Below are positions 1 to 12,406 of a stretch of 64,000 bases of DNA, in pieces. A program made the translations under genes and the position numbers. The notes beneath the pieces were generated by a model. It saw only the letters and a program-made list of their open reading frames with translations, was not told the DNA's origin and did not search any database. Each line of letters starts with the position of its first letter. Within the stretch, counting starts at the first letter, position 1. The DNA is from Mactra quadrangularis (taxonomy: Eukaryota; Mollusca; Bivalvia; Venerida; Mactridae), in the NCBI GenBank assembly GCA_025267735.1, contig CM046304.1:25361381-25425380 (forward strand), in the 5' to 3' direction.

Positions 1-78
1 CCAACTGCAAGGACCTACTTACCAATTGGATTGCTTCAGATTTTATCAAGATAACTGACTAAAGTCCCTAATTAAGTA

Positions 79-380
79 GCCGCCTGTCTAGCACAGTTGG
101 TAGCATGCAGGTTTACTGATTGAGGGGTTGTGGACTTTATTCCTGGAAAGGGCATACTTTCGTGGAGCTTGGTCATGAAACTTTTCTACTGCCATTCCCC
201 CTCCTACCAATGATTCTTAATGATGTAGGGCAGTTATCAGTCACTAACAAAAGTGTTTGACTAGTGGTTGGTTTAGCCTTTCCAGGAACAGCGAGTCTAG
301 GAGGACTGACCACCTATATATGACCTATACTACATGTATATGTTGCTATGGTGTTAAACTTAACATAAAAATAAAATAAA
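79..380 (+). repeat. tRNA-derived SINE, family A (copy 1)
   Basis: The 5' part resembles a tRNA: an A-box-like tagcacagttgg is followed by a degenerate B box. The body (gggcatactttcgtggagct, then cattccccctcctaccaatg) and the 3' tail (ggtgttaaacttaac plus an A/T-rich tail) recur at 1129, 37102, 42971, 45319, 52826 and 53537. Family identity rests on comparison within this window. Confidence 0.8.
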
Positions 381-585
381 TTGAGTATACAATAAAAGCA
401 TTCATATTCAATAAATTAACCAAAGAATTGTTTCAACTAACTACCCCTAGTAAATTAATTATAGCAAGTTTATTCAAAGCGCAATGTAAAACCATCCTTT
501 CAAACACTGTTGAGTATGGTAACAAGCAACAACATTTTACTTTGAATTATCATGTTTTGATTTATTGTTTTCATTTGTAATTATA

Positions 586-824
586 CAGCGCCCTCCAAAA
601 GTTTTGGACAAATAAAATTTTGAGAAAAAATGATCATGCATAACACAAATTAACTATCATCAGGCTTTATTGATGTAATATTGTTTTAATCATATGTTCA
701 TAAAGTAATTAATGCTGACTTTAGAATTTGCTCAGATGACTCTTTCTTCCTTATATTCATGAATAAAGATTAATCAGTTTATCTTAAATCCAAGATTTTG
801 TTCAAGAATTTTTGGAGGGCGCTG
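586..824. mobile_element. Tc1/mariner-type MITE, 239 bp
   Basis: The ends are inverted copies: CAGCGCCCTCCAAAA at the left and its complement TTTTGGAGGGCGCTG at the right. The similarity continues inward with mismatches. TA dinucleotides flank both sides (584-585 and 825-826), the target duplication expected of Tc1/mariner elements. There is no internal ORF, so it is non-autonomous. Confidence 0.8.
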
Positions 825-1128
825 TATTATAAATCGGCAGCACAAATCCTCAGTGAACATTCAACTACTTTTCTAAGGACTAAATAAATTCAGCATGGAT
901 AGTGGAATTCAAACTAGGACAATGACTTTATTCACCAAATTATACAACTTTTGCAAATTCAAATGACAAAGTCATAATCTTTATGCATGAGTAACTAGGT
1001 TCAATCTTTAAAATTTGAATAATTTCATGCATGAGTAACAAGGTTCAATCTTTAAAATTTGAATAATTTCATGTTTTATAATTACTATTAGAAATGCTTA
1101 CTTATTTTGATAAAATTCTTAGCCATAG

Positions 1129-1398
1129 CAACATATTGTAATGGTCATATAATGGCAGTCAGTCAACCTACTCACTGTTCCTGGAAAGGTTATATCTACC
1201 GATTTAGCTGTTAACCAACTACTAATCACATACTTTAGTCAAAGACTGACAACTGCCCTACATAATTAAAAATCATTGGTAGGAGGGAGAATGGCTGTAG
1301 AAATAATTACATCACCAAGCTCCATGAAAGTATGCCCCACCTAGGAATCAAATCTGACCATTAGACTTGTGTACTACCAACTGAGCTAGCCAGGCAGC
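1129..1398 (-). repeat. tRNA-derived SINE, family A (copy 2)
   Basis: Reverse-strand copy of family A. The tRNA-like head is at the right end (ccaactgagctagccaggca read on +). The body with ctaccaatgatttttaat and the tail lie to the left. Confidence 0.75.
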
Positions 1399-1942
1399 TT
1401 TGAAGGTATGTAATATAAGCAGTAACATCAGCTAATTTAACAGCGGTTTTATTCACAGTCTGCAATTGGGCAGCTCGTTTCAAATTGCGTGACATAGACG
1501 ATGTAAACAAGTTACGTATCATAACAATTTTGTCATGAATATTATGAGAAAAGGGCGCCAGAACGTGACCTTCGTTTAAAAAAATCCAGATCTAAATTAG
1601 CGAGTATGCGAGCGGAAAATTTTAGATCGGGTTTTAATCAGATTGCCATATAATAACATGTTTAATAGTTCAACTTGACTATCTATATACCTATCATCAC
1701 TATCATCATTTTTACTGAAAGTTGGAGCAATACAACCACCATCTTCATAAGTTTACTGCTGAGCTACTAAACTTTCTAGCAGTAAAGTTACAGTTGTACT
1801 GCTGTATTGCTGACTTGGCAACTTCAAATCTTCCAATATTTAACTTAGAAACACGGGTATATTTATTTATAGTAAAGAAACTAGCCACTAATTGCATTTG
1901 GGTATAAAACTACCTTCAATTGATTAATATACTTTTTGTGTA

Positions 1943-2115
1943 CAGGGCCAACCAAAATTTAAGAGACAAAGAAAATAAACAGCTAAATTCTTTAACTTCA
2001 ATAATTGTTTTGTAGAAACATTATTTTAAGTACATTTTGCATTGTTGGTGATAAATAAAAACTTAATAAATGCATCACATTTATAAGAATCAGCATCTGA
2101 CATAGAAAAAGCCCT
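1943..2115. mobile_element. Truncated Tc1-like MITE, second family
   Basis: It starts with TA/CAGGGCCAACCAAAATTTAA, related to the terminus of the element at 50859. It ends near tcagcatctgacat, a word also inside the copies at 5777-6264 and 50859-51223. No matching right terminus is visible, so it is probably a half element. Confidence 0.45.
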
Positions 2116-2317
2116 CCAAACTATGATCAATGTAATGCTTTTGTTGACTTATCTATAACTACAACTACAAGTAACAATAATGATTTTCAAAAGTTCAATG
2201 AAAGCTATTTAGAAGACCTACAAAGTAAAATTGTCATTAAACATTTGGTTGCCACTGAGAATTCACTGTTTTCACTGCATATCAATCATGTCACAATTGG
2301 ACAAAAGTGGATCAGGA

Positions 2318-2580
2318 CAACTCAGTTTGAAAACAACTCAACTCAAGACAGCTTATGCTGTGGGTAGAGACCACTCAACACGTAGACAACTCAGACCCTA
2401 AACAACTTCCGTTAGGCATATTATCTATTTAATGGAAAAAAAAGATAAAACAATGATTTTAAATTTAAATCAATTTTATATTTATATGTATGATACAGGA
2501 TGAGTTGTCCACAGGTTGGGTTGTCTAATCCTAGGGGTTGAGTGGTCCCTACTTAGGGTTCAGCAGATCATCCTTGGAGT
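2318..2580. repeat. Fold-back repeat with caactcaac / gttgagt arms
   Basis: The left side carries gaccactcaacacgtagac. The right side carries its diverged complement, ggggttgagtggtccctac at about 2534-2555. The same gggttgagttgtc words recur at 4713-4785 and 8195-8290. No ORF is present. Confidence 0.5.
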
Positions 2581-3085
2581 TTTAACGGACCCTGACATAT
2601 CTCATTCTATATGATATAGATAAAGGAATAAAAGTACCTGCTTAGTTCTGGTAATGGGGGTCTGAAGAGTAGAGATTCATGGTTTTATGTCACCATATCC
2701 ATTTATAACTTCACTAATTACATCCTAGTTCTGAAATAACAAAGGGAGATAACCATTTATAACTTCACTAAATACTGTCTAGATCTGAAATAAGAAAGGG
2801 AGGTAACTATCAATGTAATGAAAAACAAAAGTGGGCATTTTCAAAGTACATGTAATGCTCAATTTGTCGGTAGCGCATACAGTAACTTTCCTTATTTAAA
2901 TCTATCAATCAAGAGTTCTGTAGTACTTTAGTGAATATTCAAATCAAAGGGGCTAATTTATGTGCCATTGAAAACTGAATAAAATTGAACAAGAGTTTCT
3001 AATTCTATGTTTTTACAGTTTGATCGGAAATCTGTCCAAGCATGAATAATTTCACAATTACTCGGATAATTTTATACATTTGCCC

Positions 3086-3346
3086 TTGTTTATTTATTTA
3101 TTGGATTAAACGCCGTGTCAACACAATTAAGTTTATTTTACAATGTCCAGCACACCTAACCTAGCTTTCCTGGACCATTGTCTATAACCAGTACTCACCT
3201 ACCCTTCCACAAGGCTAGAAACTTCTCCATATTTCTAATCAATGGAGAAAAATCGACATTATTGTCAAATTTTCATGGAAGGGTATAACCTCCCTGGGTG
3301 GGATTCAAACCTGCACCCCCTTGGGCACGAGATTCCAAATCCTGGT
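3086..3346 (-). repeat. tRNA-derived SINE, family B (copy 1)
   Basis: Reverse-strand copy of a second SINE family. On + it reads ggattaaacgccgtgtcaac at the tail end, then ccagcacacctaacctagct, and ggtgggattcaaacctgc in the tRNA-like head. Flanking atttgccc at 3078-3085 and 3347-3354 may be a short target duplication. Other copies lie at 26248, 27330 and 27750. Confidence 0.7.
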
Positions 3347-5040
3347 TATTTGCCCATGGCCTAACTGAAATATCATAGCAAAAAGCTCATTCTACAACAC
3401 AAAAATTTCAATCACAATATGAAACACACCATTGATAAATCACAAATGTAAGGAGACGACAATAATTTAACATAAATGAAGTCACCATAAAATTATTGAT
3501 GTTTTGAATAACCCATAATGCTATTTTACAGTTTTCAAAATCATGATTAATTATTACAAAACATAATATTTTTCATTCATTACATCATGATAATAAAAAA
3601 GCATGAATTAGATTCATCAAACAAAATTCTGTAGAAAAGTTATTGATAAAAACTTTAATCCGAGTGAAAAATTATCTCCCTTTGATATAAAAATTGTGTA
3701 ATTTTAAAATTCCAAATACTACAGTTTCGACAAGAAAAAGTAAAGAATTTGCCTCAATCTAAAGATCTGTAAATATTCTTATTCAGTCAAATTTCAATGA
3801 TACCTATGCAAGACTAAGTAGTAGAAATTGCATACTATTAGCTTGTCTAGTTTCCATATGTACTTTGACAGGTAAAAGTATGTCAGGCAAACCATGATCA
3901 TGGCCGTGCCATATGTAATGAATTAGGTATTGGATAATTATGTTTTCAAATGATCATATCTCACTAAACAGGCTTAAATCAAAGGATCATTGTACAAGAA
4001 TTACAGTGGATACTTTTTTAGTTGTTTGGTTACATTTATGCTAAATAAAGTATCCTAAATTCTAACAAAACTTATCCACGTCTGAATTGTGTTCACTTGA
4101 AACATGTTTTTGTTAGTCCTTCGCTAAAAATACATGTAATTGGGAAAATCAAAATCAAATGACCTATATAGTTCCAAACTCCTACTAAAGTCACTATCGT
4201 CAGCAAAAGACCATGCAAGATTAAGAAAACGTTATACAACGTAATACCTGAATAATATCTGAGGAAGGCGCCATGATCACGGCTTGCCTGTATCACTAGA
4301 TAACAATAGTGGAAAGGGGCAGGTAATCCAGACTAAAATATTTGCTCATATAACATCTCCAACGCCAGTTTTTCAGCGCACTAGAGTTTCAAGTTGTTGC
4401 CATTTTCTTCTAATAGTTAGCATTTGGAAAATGTTAGTAGGTTTACCAGGGTATCATGAAAATCTGACAAGAATTATTCAAAATATTTAAAACTCTTTAA
4501 ATCTCTGAATTAAGGCAGATTCTTTACTTTTTTCTTGTCGATACTATAACATTTATATTTTTCTTCATAGCAATTATAACGTCATAGTCAAGTGGTATTA
4601 TCACCATAATGTATATCTTTCTCTGCTTGTCTACATGTATGCTCAGATCATTGAACTTTTGATCTGTGATGAGAAGGATCAGACAAACTTTCCTCGAAAA
4701 CAACTTAGCTCATAGTAGGGACAACTCGTTACATTAGTTCACAAAACCCAACCAGTGGACAACTCAACCCAGACACTCAAGGATCATATATCATTAGTTA
4801 ATATATAAAAAATATCTTTTATACCAATTTTGTTATTACGTGCTTCAAGAATCATATATTATTAGTTATTAATATTGAGGTAGAATTTCCATTATACCAA
4901 CCTTCAGTCATTCATATATTTGAAAACTATCATAAATGTTTACAAATCATAATGTTTTTTAGTCATTATATCATATTAATATAATACATATACTAGATTT
5001 ATTAACCAGACTCGGTTACAGAATTGTTAATGAAGAAATG

Positions 5041-5350
5041 TAATGTGAAAACCACATTAAAGCTAGATTTTAAAAAGTTATCGCAAACATTACAAAGGGA
5101 AATAATCCACAATAAAGGCAGGTAGGGTTGTGGTTACTTTCTAATTTTGTTCATCACATGTTATATTATCATTGTATGAGTTTCATAAAGACGAAGATAT
5201 AAATGGAAAAGAAAAACTTTAACACTATTGCTAAGGACATCGAACGCCTGACCACCCAACTGCCAACCCACTTGCCCGCCAGTGATTTGCCAAACTATTG
5301 GCCAAATTTTTTCGATGAAATATCCGGCTAAATGCATAATTACCTCCCTT
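5041..5350 (+). repeat. Dispersed repeat D (copy 1)
   Basis: A stretch of about 300 bp with recognisable blocks (gtagggttgtggttact; gagtttcataaagac; gccaaactattggccaaatt). It recurs in the same orientation at 14676-14985. The ORFs in it are not conserved between copies. Confidence 0.6.
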
Positions 5351-5769
5351 TGATATGAAAATGGTGTATTTCTTAAATTCATCCTTACAAAATTAGAGTT
5401 CATAAAATTTAAATAGTTGACATTGCGAACACATTAAAAATACAGTAAGATACAAGTTTTATGAAAAAAATAAAGTGGTTAAACAATAGTGTTGTATTAG
5501 GGGAATACTATTCTATTATAATAACTTACAACAATTTAATCCAAGAAGTTTTGCAATTAATCAAATTAAAATTTCTACCGTAACAGCTTTTTATGAACAA
5601 TTTTTGTCACAATCTTGAAACTTAAATCCACATTGGAACTGTTGACATTTTGTCTTATTAATAATAAATACATTGTAGATTGTTATTTAAAATTATATTT
5701 GAACATACAGTATCCATCAATCAACGAGTTTCAAATTTTGATGATCATTTTTGAAGAATTATTATTTTT

Positions 5770-6264
5770 CATATATGTAAGTATGGTTTGTGATCAAATG
5801 AAAACAAATTTTATGAATGCTGCATATCAATAAGATTCAGCATCTGACATACTAAATCGCTTTAAACCACATGGTACTATGGAATGAAGCAATATGCCAA
5901 GTATTAGGCTGCTGCATGATGTGGTTGCTGAGAAAACTGCGACAGAAATTTTATAACAGACAGACGGACGGACGCACAGATGAACAAGGGTAAAACAGTA
6001 TACCCCCTCTTCTTCGAATATTTTCAAATTATTCGGGGGTATAAAAAGTAGAAACTTTTTTTGCCTAAAAGTAGGAAAAAAGGTAGGAAATAGTAGGAAA
6101 AGTAGGAACAACTTGACAGCCTGCTGTCTCAGTTATATGTATAATGAGTCAAAAATAAAGCCTAACTAAAAAGCATTTCAAAATAAACAGTTATCAAATT
6201 TTGGATAAAAGCTATTCAGTAGGCCTAAAAAGTGAAAATGTCTCCAAACTTTTGGTGGGTACTG
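5770..6264. mobile_element. Tc1-like MITE with a nested repeat-C insertion
   Basis: The right end CCAAACTTTTGGTGGGTACTG followed by TA matches the Tc1-like family of 50859-51223. Interior words (gtttgtgatcaaatgaaaac; ttcagcatctgacat; aataaagcctaactaaaaag) also match it. A reverse copy of repeat C is inserted at about 5847-6043. The left terminus is not clear. Confidence 0.5.
5847..6043 (-). repeat. Repeat C (GTCCGTCC family), partial copy 1
   Basis: Reverse-strand partial copy of a repeat containing a gacggacggacg run and ataccccctcttcttcgaa at one end. Better copies lie at 23493, 36677 and 39330. Confidence 0.7.
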
Positions 6265-6686
6265 TATATTTACATTTAAATAACATTCTATTATGTTTCC
6301 ATAATTGTTGGCTTATTCAGAGAAACACAAATGAGTAAAATTAAACATAAAAATCTAAAGAACAATTATCATAAATAGTTTTTTTAAATTATCATTAAAT
6401 TAAATTTTCATCTTTTATCTGCAAAAATTATTATCTACATAATACATCATCATATTTCATACTTGTTTCAGTTTACAATAATACTCTCAACAGAATTTAC
6501 ATAAATTATCTAAAATGCTGAAGGCCCATATTATGGAATATATTACCAAATGAGATCTATCAGCCAGAAATTAACACTCGCTCAAACATAAATATACTTA
6601 ATGGTGGAATATGCCGAGTTATGTACCATGGACCATTTGGTTAGGAAAATCTCATAATAATGAATAATAAATTAGGCAGTTTCATG

Positions 6687-7551
6687 TAGTGCTGCAACAA
6701 TTCACCGGAAAGTCAATTCGATGCGATACTTTTTTTTCGATTTGATTTTTTTCCATTCAATTCTTTTTTAAATACAATTTACTACAAATATGCATCTATA
6801 CACATATTTAAGATTAAAACTAATATTATTTAAATAAAAGTGTTACTAAAATTGGATAACACCAAACTCGATTATCTGATAATTTATATTTGCTTTATTC
6901 AAGTACAAAATGGATTGGGTACGAATGTACAAGTCGCGAAAATGTATCATTAATGTAATATCAACTTAAAAAGTAAAGACAGCATGGATCAAAATTGTAG
7001 AAAGATGCAGTTCTTGGTATACTATTGTACATTATAGTTGAACATACACTGTGCACGCAAAAGTATTTAAATTTGAATAGAACTGGGTACAAATCCATGG
7101 AGGGGTTACAGAAGACGAATGACATCTTGCGACCACATCTCCAGTAAAGTAAAGTCAAGTAAAGTAAAGTAAACTAACAACAAAACTTGGCTTGCTCATG
7201 CGGAGCCTAAAATCTTTCAGTTTGTCAGAACAGGTAAAATTCAATCACACCGACCCAATTGGCGGAGGATCGGGGCATATACTGTAGAATGTATACTTGG
7301 AACAGAGTTTCCAATCATGCTACATAAAATCGTAATAGAAAACTAACAAATGAAATGTAACAAAGAGAAACCCAGTTTCACTTTCAACGTATACTTTGAC
7401 TTTTTGGCGCACCTTTGCTTTTATCATTATAACGTTTGTAGACACTTTCAAAAGTCAGTATTGAATCGAAACTCGCGGGTCCCGAATGGAAATCGTATCA
7501 GTACCCTTGCAATCGAGTTTCTATGTATCGAATCTAATCGTTGCAGCCCTA
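6687..7551. mobile_element. hAT-like non-autonomous transposon, 865 bp
   Basis: The terminal inverted repeats are TAGTGCTGCAACAAT at the left and the complement of TAGGGCTGCAACGAT at the right. An exact 8-bp duplication gtttcatg flanks both ends (6679-6686 and 7552-7559), the length typical of hAT insertions. Only short ORFs lie inside, with no recognisable transposase. Confidence 0.8.
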
Positions 7552-8589
7552 GTTTCATGCCGATGCGCTTCCAACTGCACTATAGACCGGGGTTTAAAAA
7601 ATATCTAATAAAACATACCAGTGATCTTTAAAATGTTAATTAGAACTATTTTTTCATTGAATTCTAACAGCAGCCCAACAATAGAGAAGTTCAAATAGCC
7701 CATAAAATGAATTACATTTTTATGTCCAAAAATGCTTATGTTGGCCTGTGAATAGTAATTATTAACTTAAAGTTGGTTGCACAAGTTTTTAATTTTGCAA
7801 ATAACGTCATTTATTGTCTGTTCAATGTCGTACTAATGATTTTTAACTGACTATCAATATTTATGAGATTAACTGGGGAATTCTGAGGAAATATTGTCTA
7901 GAAGGAGAAATCGGTGAAAAACATTATTCTTTAAGAGTTTACATCTTTATCTTTTTCTAGTTCAAATGAAAAATTACTTATATATTTTATGTGTATCATG
8001 TTAAAAATCAATTGTAACAATGGATATGAGAAACGTCCTTTATAGTCTGATTCTAAAATGAAAAATACTCTGTTTTCGTACAGTTGTATTAGTAAGCATT
8101 TTAAAAATCAACATTGTCGAACAAGCAACAAGCATAAGGGATTTATTTTCAAATTCCCCGAGTTATTGCTGTAGATTGCATGCCTACAGACCCTGTATAC
8201 TAAGGGTTGAGTTGTTCACATGAAGAGTTGTCTCTACTAACAGATTCAGCAGTATCTAGTTTGGGTTGAGTTGTCAATGAATTGACTCAAAACCAGAACA
8301 GCAGAGAAATCTAACATTTCATGATCTATCAGTTAAAATCACTACATGTATAATAACCAAAATATACCTTTACCTGTCTTTCTAATTTTTTTCACATGAC
8401 ACATGCATGATCCTGGATGTTTGTTTACAGTTTCACTATAGTCTAAGCTCAGTGATACACTATATGCAGTGGACCTTCCAGGGTGATTCTGTAAAAAGAC
8501 AAACAAAAAGGTAAAGACCGCAGTGATTCACTTTCTTTTTTATATATGGACACTTTAGTTAAATTTTATTTAACTGTGAGTGGTGAATA

Positions 8590-9400
8590 CATTAATCCTG
8601 CCAAAGATTGGATAAAATGTTGCACATAAAAATTTAACCAAGAAATTTTACAAGTATAAAAGGGCCATAATCCAGTCAAATGTCAATCTAGAGTTATGCA
8701 GCTTGGTAGTTGACCTCCAATAATTTCAAAGATAAAATGTTGCACCAAAAAACCAACAAATTTATAAGTATAAAAGGGCCATAATTCAGTCAAATGTCAA
8801 TCTAGAGTTATGCAGCTTGGTAGTTGACCTCCAATAGTTTCAAAGATAAAATGTTACACCAAAAAACCAACAAATTTATACGTATAAAAGGGCCATAATT
8901 CAGTCCAAATTCATCCTAGAGTTATGTAACTTGGTATCTGAACATCAATGGTACCACGTAGACATGCGTGAAGTTTAAAGTGAATCCCTTCAGTGGTTGC
9001 AAAGATAAAATGTTGCACCTAAAAACTTAACCAAGAAATTTCTAAGTATATAAGGCCATAATTCAGTCCAAATTCATCCAAGAGTTATGTAACTTGGTAT
9101 CTGAACATCAATGGTACCACGTAGACATGCATGAAGTTTAAAGTGAATCCCTTCAGTGGTTGCAAAGATAAAATGTTGCACCTAAAAACTTAACCAAGAA
9201 ATTTCTAAGTATATAAGGCCATAATTCAGTCCAAATTCATCCAAGAGTTAGGTAACTTGGTATTTTAACTTACACGGTAACCCCGTGAACACAAATAAAG
9301 TTTTAAGTGAATCCCTCCAGTACTTGCAAAGATATAAAAGAAACAAAAATGTTGCACCTAAAAACTTAACCAAGAAGTATTATGCTGACACCTACGCCAC
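8590..9400 (+). repeat. Tandem array, units of about 114-164 bp
   Basis: The block aaagataaaatgttgcacc recurs at about 8728, 8842, 9001, 9164 and (interrupted) 9328. It is followed each time by an aggccataattcagtc-type block. The last three spacings are close to 160 bp; the earlier ones are shorter and more diverged. An 80-residue ORF at its right end is a by-product. Confidence 0.75.
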
Positions 9401-9865
9401 CGCCAACACACAGCTGAGTAGGATAGCCAACTATTCAAAAAAACTACTAAATTTTTTTGAAATGTTATCATGGGATAAGCATAAAATACATTTTTGCAGA
9501 CCACAAGGATGCAGTATATTTTTTTAGCTAATGAAATGTTGCCAATAACTTAACCACATTTTATCCAATTCTGTATCTTTCAGATACACAGAAAAGTTTA
9601 ACAACAGTTACCTCAATTGTGGCCCTTGAAACATGACACCATTATAAGTTGGAGTTGTAGCAATAGACCTTAGATCTGTAAACTCTATGACTGATTGTAA
9701 GCATATTTATACCCAGCTACATCTTCACCACTCATTATGACAAACTTTATTTCACTACTTTATCCAATAAATGTCATTATCTGCTCTCCATTAACCTACA
9801 ATATGAGAAAAATATTAAACTTATTTCATTCATAGTGTGTGCCATAAGAAAGTACAATAACTATT

Positions 9866-10357
9866 AGGGGTGTAACAATACGGTTAAACCCGTACTGCAA
9901 TATATTGCAATATGCAAAACCCGTATTGCAATATATTGCAATACGTACCGGTTTTTTGCTTAGACATGCAAATTATGAATTAATGCATGTACTTCGTTCT
10001 AATTGGATCAGCATAACACACATATGGGTACATCAAATGCTCTCTTATTCAATTGTTTGAATTACTAGTGTAAAATGATCTATATGTTTAAAAAATGCTT
10101 GTTTTTTAAACAAATTTCGAAAACAATTTTTCTCTCATTTGACTAAATGTTTCACCTTTTAAAGCATAGTAGGATTATTTCAAGCATTCAATGCATTTTT
10201 GCATTGTTTTAAACATTTAACTTTCCAATTATGATAAAAACAAACAGTACGACATATAACTTCAAAAACCGGTTCAAGGAAAATTAAACCGGTTAAAAAC
10301 CGTAAGAATACGTATTGCAATATTAACCGGTACATCGGTTAACCGTTACACCCCTTA
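9866..10357. mobile_element. hAT-like MITE, 492 bp
   Basis: The ends are AGGGGTGTAACAATACGGTT at the left and ATCGGTTAACCGTTACACCC followed by CTTA at the right. Exact 8-bp direct copies of taactatt flank it (9858-9865 and 10358-10365). Subterminal blocks of aaccggt and gcaatat repeat on both sides. No ORF is present. Confidence 0.85.
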
Positions 10358-10370
10358 TAACTATTGTCTA

Positions 10371-11070
10371 TTTGGCCCATAAAAAAGGATATAGATAGTT
10401 TGCATTTATCCTGGAACTCCCAAAACATGTAATGATCTATATGACTACAACATATATTTAGCTAAGATTTTGCACACAGTCTTTTTCCAACTTTCCTTCT
10501 TGAATTAAGATTTTTTTGAAAATTTAACAAATAAATTTAAAAAAATCCATCAGGTGAAATGCAAAATATCCAAGATATCAGTTAATTGTATAATAAGACA
10601 CTTGAAACATAAAATATCTCAATGACTATCAGATGGAATTAACTGATATTTATATGTGATCATACCTAGACATTTCCTTCTCGAATCCAAAATACCAGAA
10701 TTTGTTTAAAGGGTGTGTGCCATAATCAGAACAGCCATATAACAAGAGATGTTAAGTTATAGCTAAATATGAGGTCCCGACACTAAATTGATTGACATCC
10801 AATTAATTTAAACTGTACATTAAAATTTAATGCAAGTTTTATTACAAGTATAATTAAAAAGACAGCCCTCGGCTTAAGCAGACTGTCGACTGTTTATTTT
10901 GGCATCAAATCCACTGTGAGTTTTAAAAGAGCTTTTGTATGAAAACAATGAAGGTATGACTATGTTATAATCTGAACAGTTGTTTATCCTCTCTGAAATT
11001 TTGATCATTATATGTTTTGGGGTTTCCAGGATAAATGCAAACTATCTATATCCTTTTTTTGAGCCAAAGT
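10371..11070. mobile_element. Fold-back MITE with inverted termini of about 65 bp
   Basis: The left arm includes ggatatagatagtttgcatt and tatcctgga. The right arm at about 11015-11070 is its close complement, including atgcaaactatctatatcc. The element lies 13 bp from the hAT-like MITE at 9866. The interior has no coding sequence. Confidence 0.75.
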
Positions 11071-11569
11071 GCCCAGTTTAACACTAACTACCTATACATC
11101 ACCCATGTGACAATGTTATTCTGTGTCAGAACTTTGTGTTTATTACACCCATATTGAACATTGTTTCATGAACGTTTTATTCCTCCAGTGTTTATTGCTG
11201 CCTACAACATATTTTTAAACTATATAAGACAAGATATGGTTCACTTAAAAAAAAAACATAGTAAAAAAACAATGATGATAATGAAATTTTTCAAAAAGAT
11301 TCCAGTGTTTGACTCTAACAGTGTCCCGGGATTTCAAGGATCCCAAAAACTTGGGGAGTCCTAGTAATCCTTAGCTTGGGATTCTATTAAGACCCCTAAA
11401 ATAGCCATGAATTGGTTACTGCAATTAGTGACTGCAAATCTGTACCAAAATTTGGGGTTTTTTATTAGAGAAATCCCAAACATTAAGGAGGAATCCCTGA
11501 ATTACTGAATTTGGGCTTCCTTTGGGATTCCTGATAAAAACATTTATAGAGTCAAACCTTGGAATAATT

Positions 11570-11787
11570 TTTTTTTTTTTGTTTCTTTTACGTCGCATTC
11601 AACACATATATAGGTCATATACACGATGGCCAGCTCTTCCTGCTACAGGTTTCCTGGACACTTTATCTATCACCAGTACTAACTTACCCTACCACGAGGC
11701 CGACAACTCATGTATAGGGTATAACCTGCCGCGACCGGGATTTGACATGAAGTCTGACATGCTAACCACTACGCCACGGCCGCGGCT
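11570..11787 (-). repeat. tRNA-derived SINE, family C, with target-site duplication
   Basis: On the minus strand it begins with a tRNA-like head (gtggcgtagtggttagcatg as A box, gtcaaatccc as B box) and ends in a poly-A tract, seen as poly-T just after 11570. An exact 15-bp duplication, aaccttggaataatt, flanks it at 11555-11569 and 11788-11802. This indicates a fairly recent target-primed insertion. The 92-residue ORF across it is spurious. Confidence 0.85.
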
Positions 11788-12406
11788 AACCTTGGAATAA
11801 TTCTAATCATAGTAGAGTTTGTTGTCAAGAGATGACTTACCCAGTGCAACATACCCTCAGTCACAGCAGCTCATTTTCTATGTCAAAGAGGAGTCCTAAA
11901 CTGATTCAGTAAAACGGCATTCAGTTGATGATAATAACTGATGATCATAGGTTCTTAATCAAATGACAAAACCATCTAACAATGACTTATAGATCTTGCT
12001 TTAGTTGTTCCAGAATAAATTTCTAGCCAGTACACATTCTGTCAACAGAGCCTGAAGAGAACAGTACATTTTTCATCAGTAAGATATAAAGGTTTTTTTT
12101 AACTGAACCCAGTCACTGCAAAACTCAACAGTTAATTACTGTACGGTAAGGTCTGTGAAGATCAAAATTTTCCAAGGACTTAACCAAGTCTTACAGGACT
12201 GGAAACATTTTAAATGTTTTGATTCATTGAAAGCTATGCAGATGAGATCAATTATCCCCTGGAAAATGGGTCCTGTTAATCTGAAGATCTACATGGGCCT
12301 TTTAATCCTTTACAAGATTTGTCCATCTGTGACTAACTGAACCAGTGCAATAGTTGTCCCATTGTATATTTTTCAACTTTAGCTTAAATACCATAAGTAA
12401 AATATA

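Noticed and set aside
8590..9400. Regular repeats as a CRISPR-like array
   Set aside because: Repeats and intervening sequence are both conserved, units are over 110 bp, and the context is eukaryotic.
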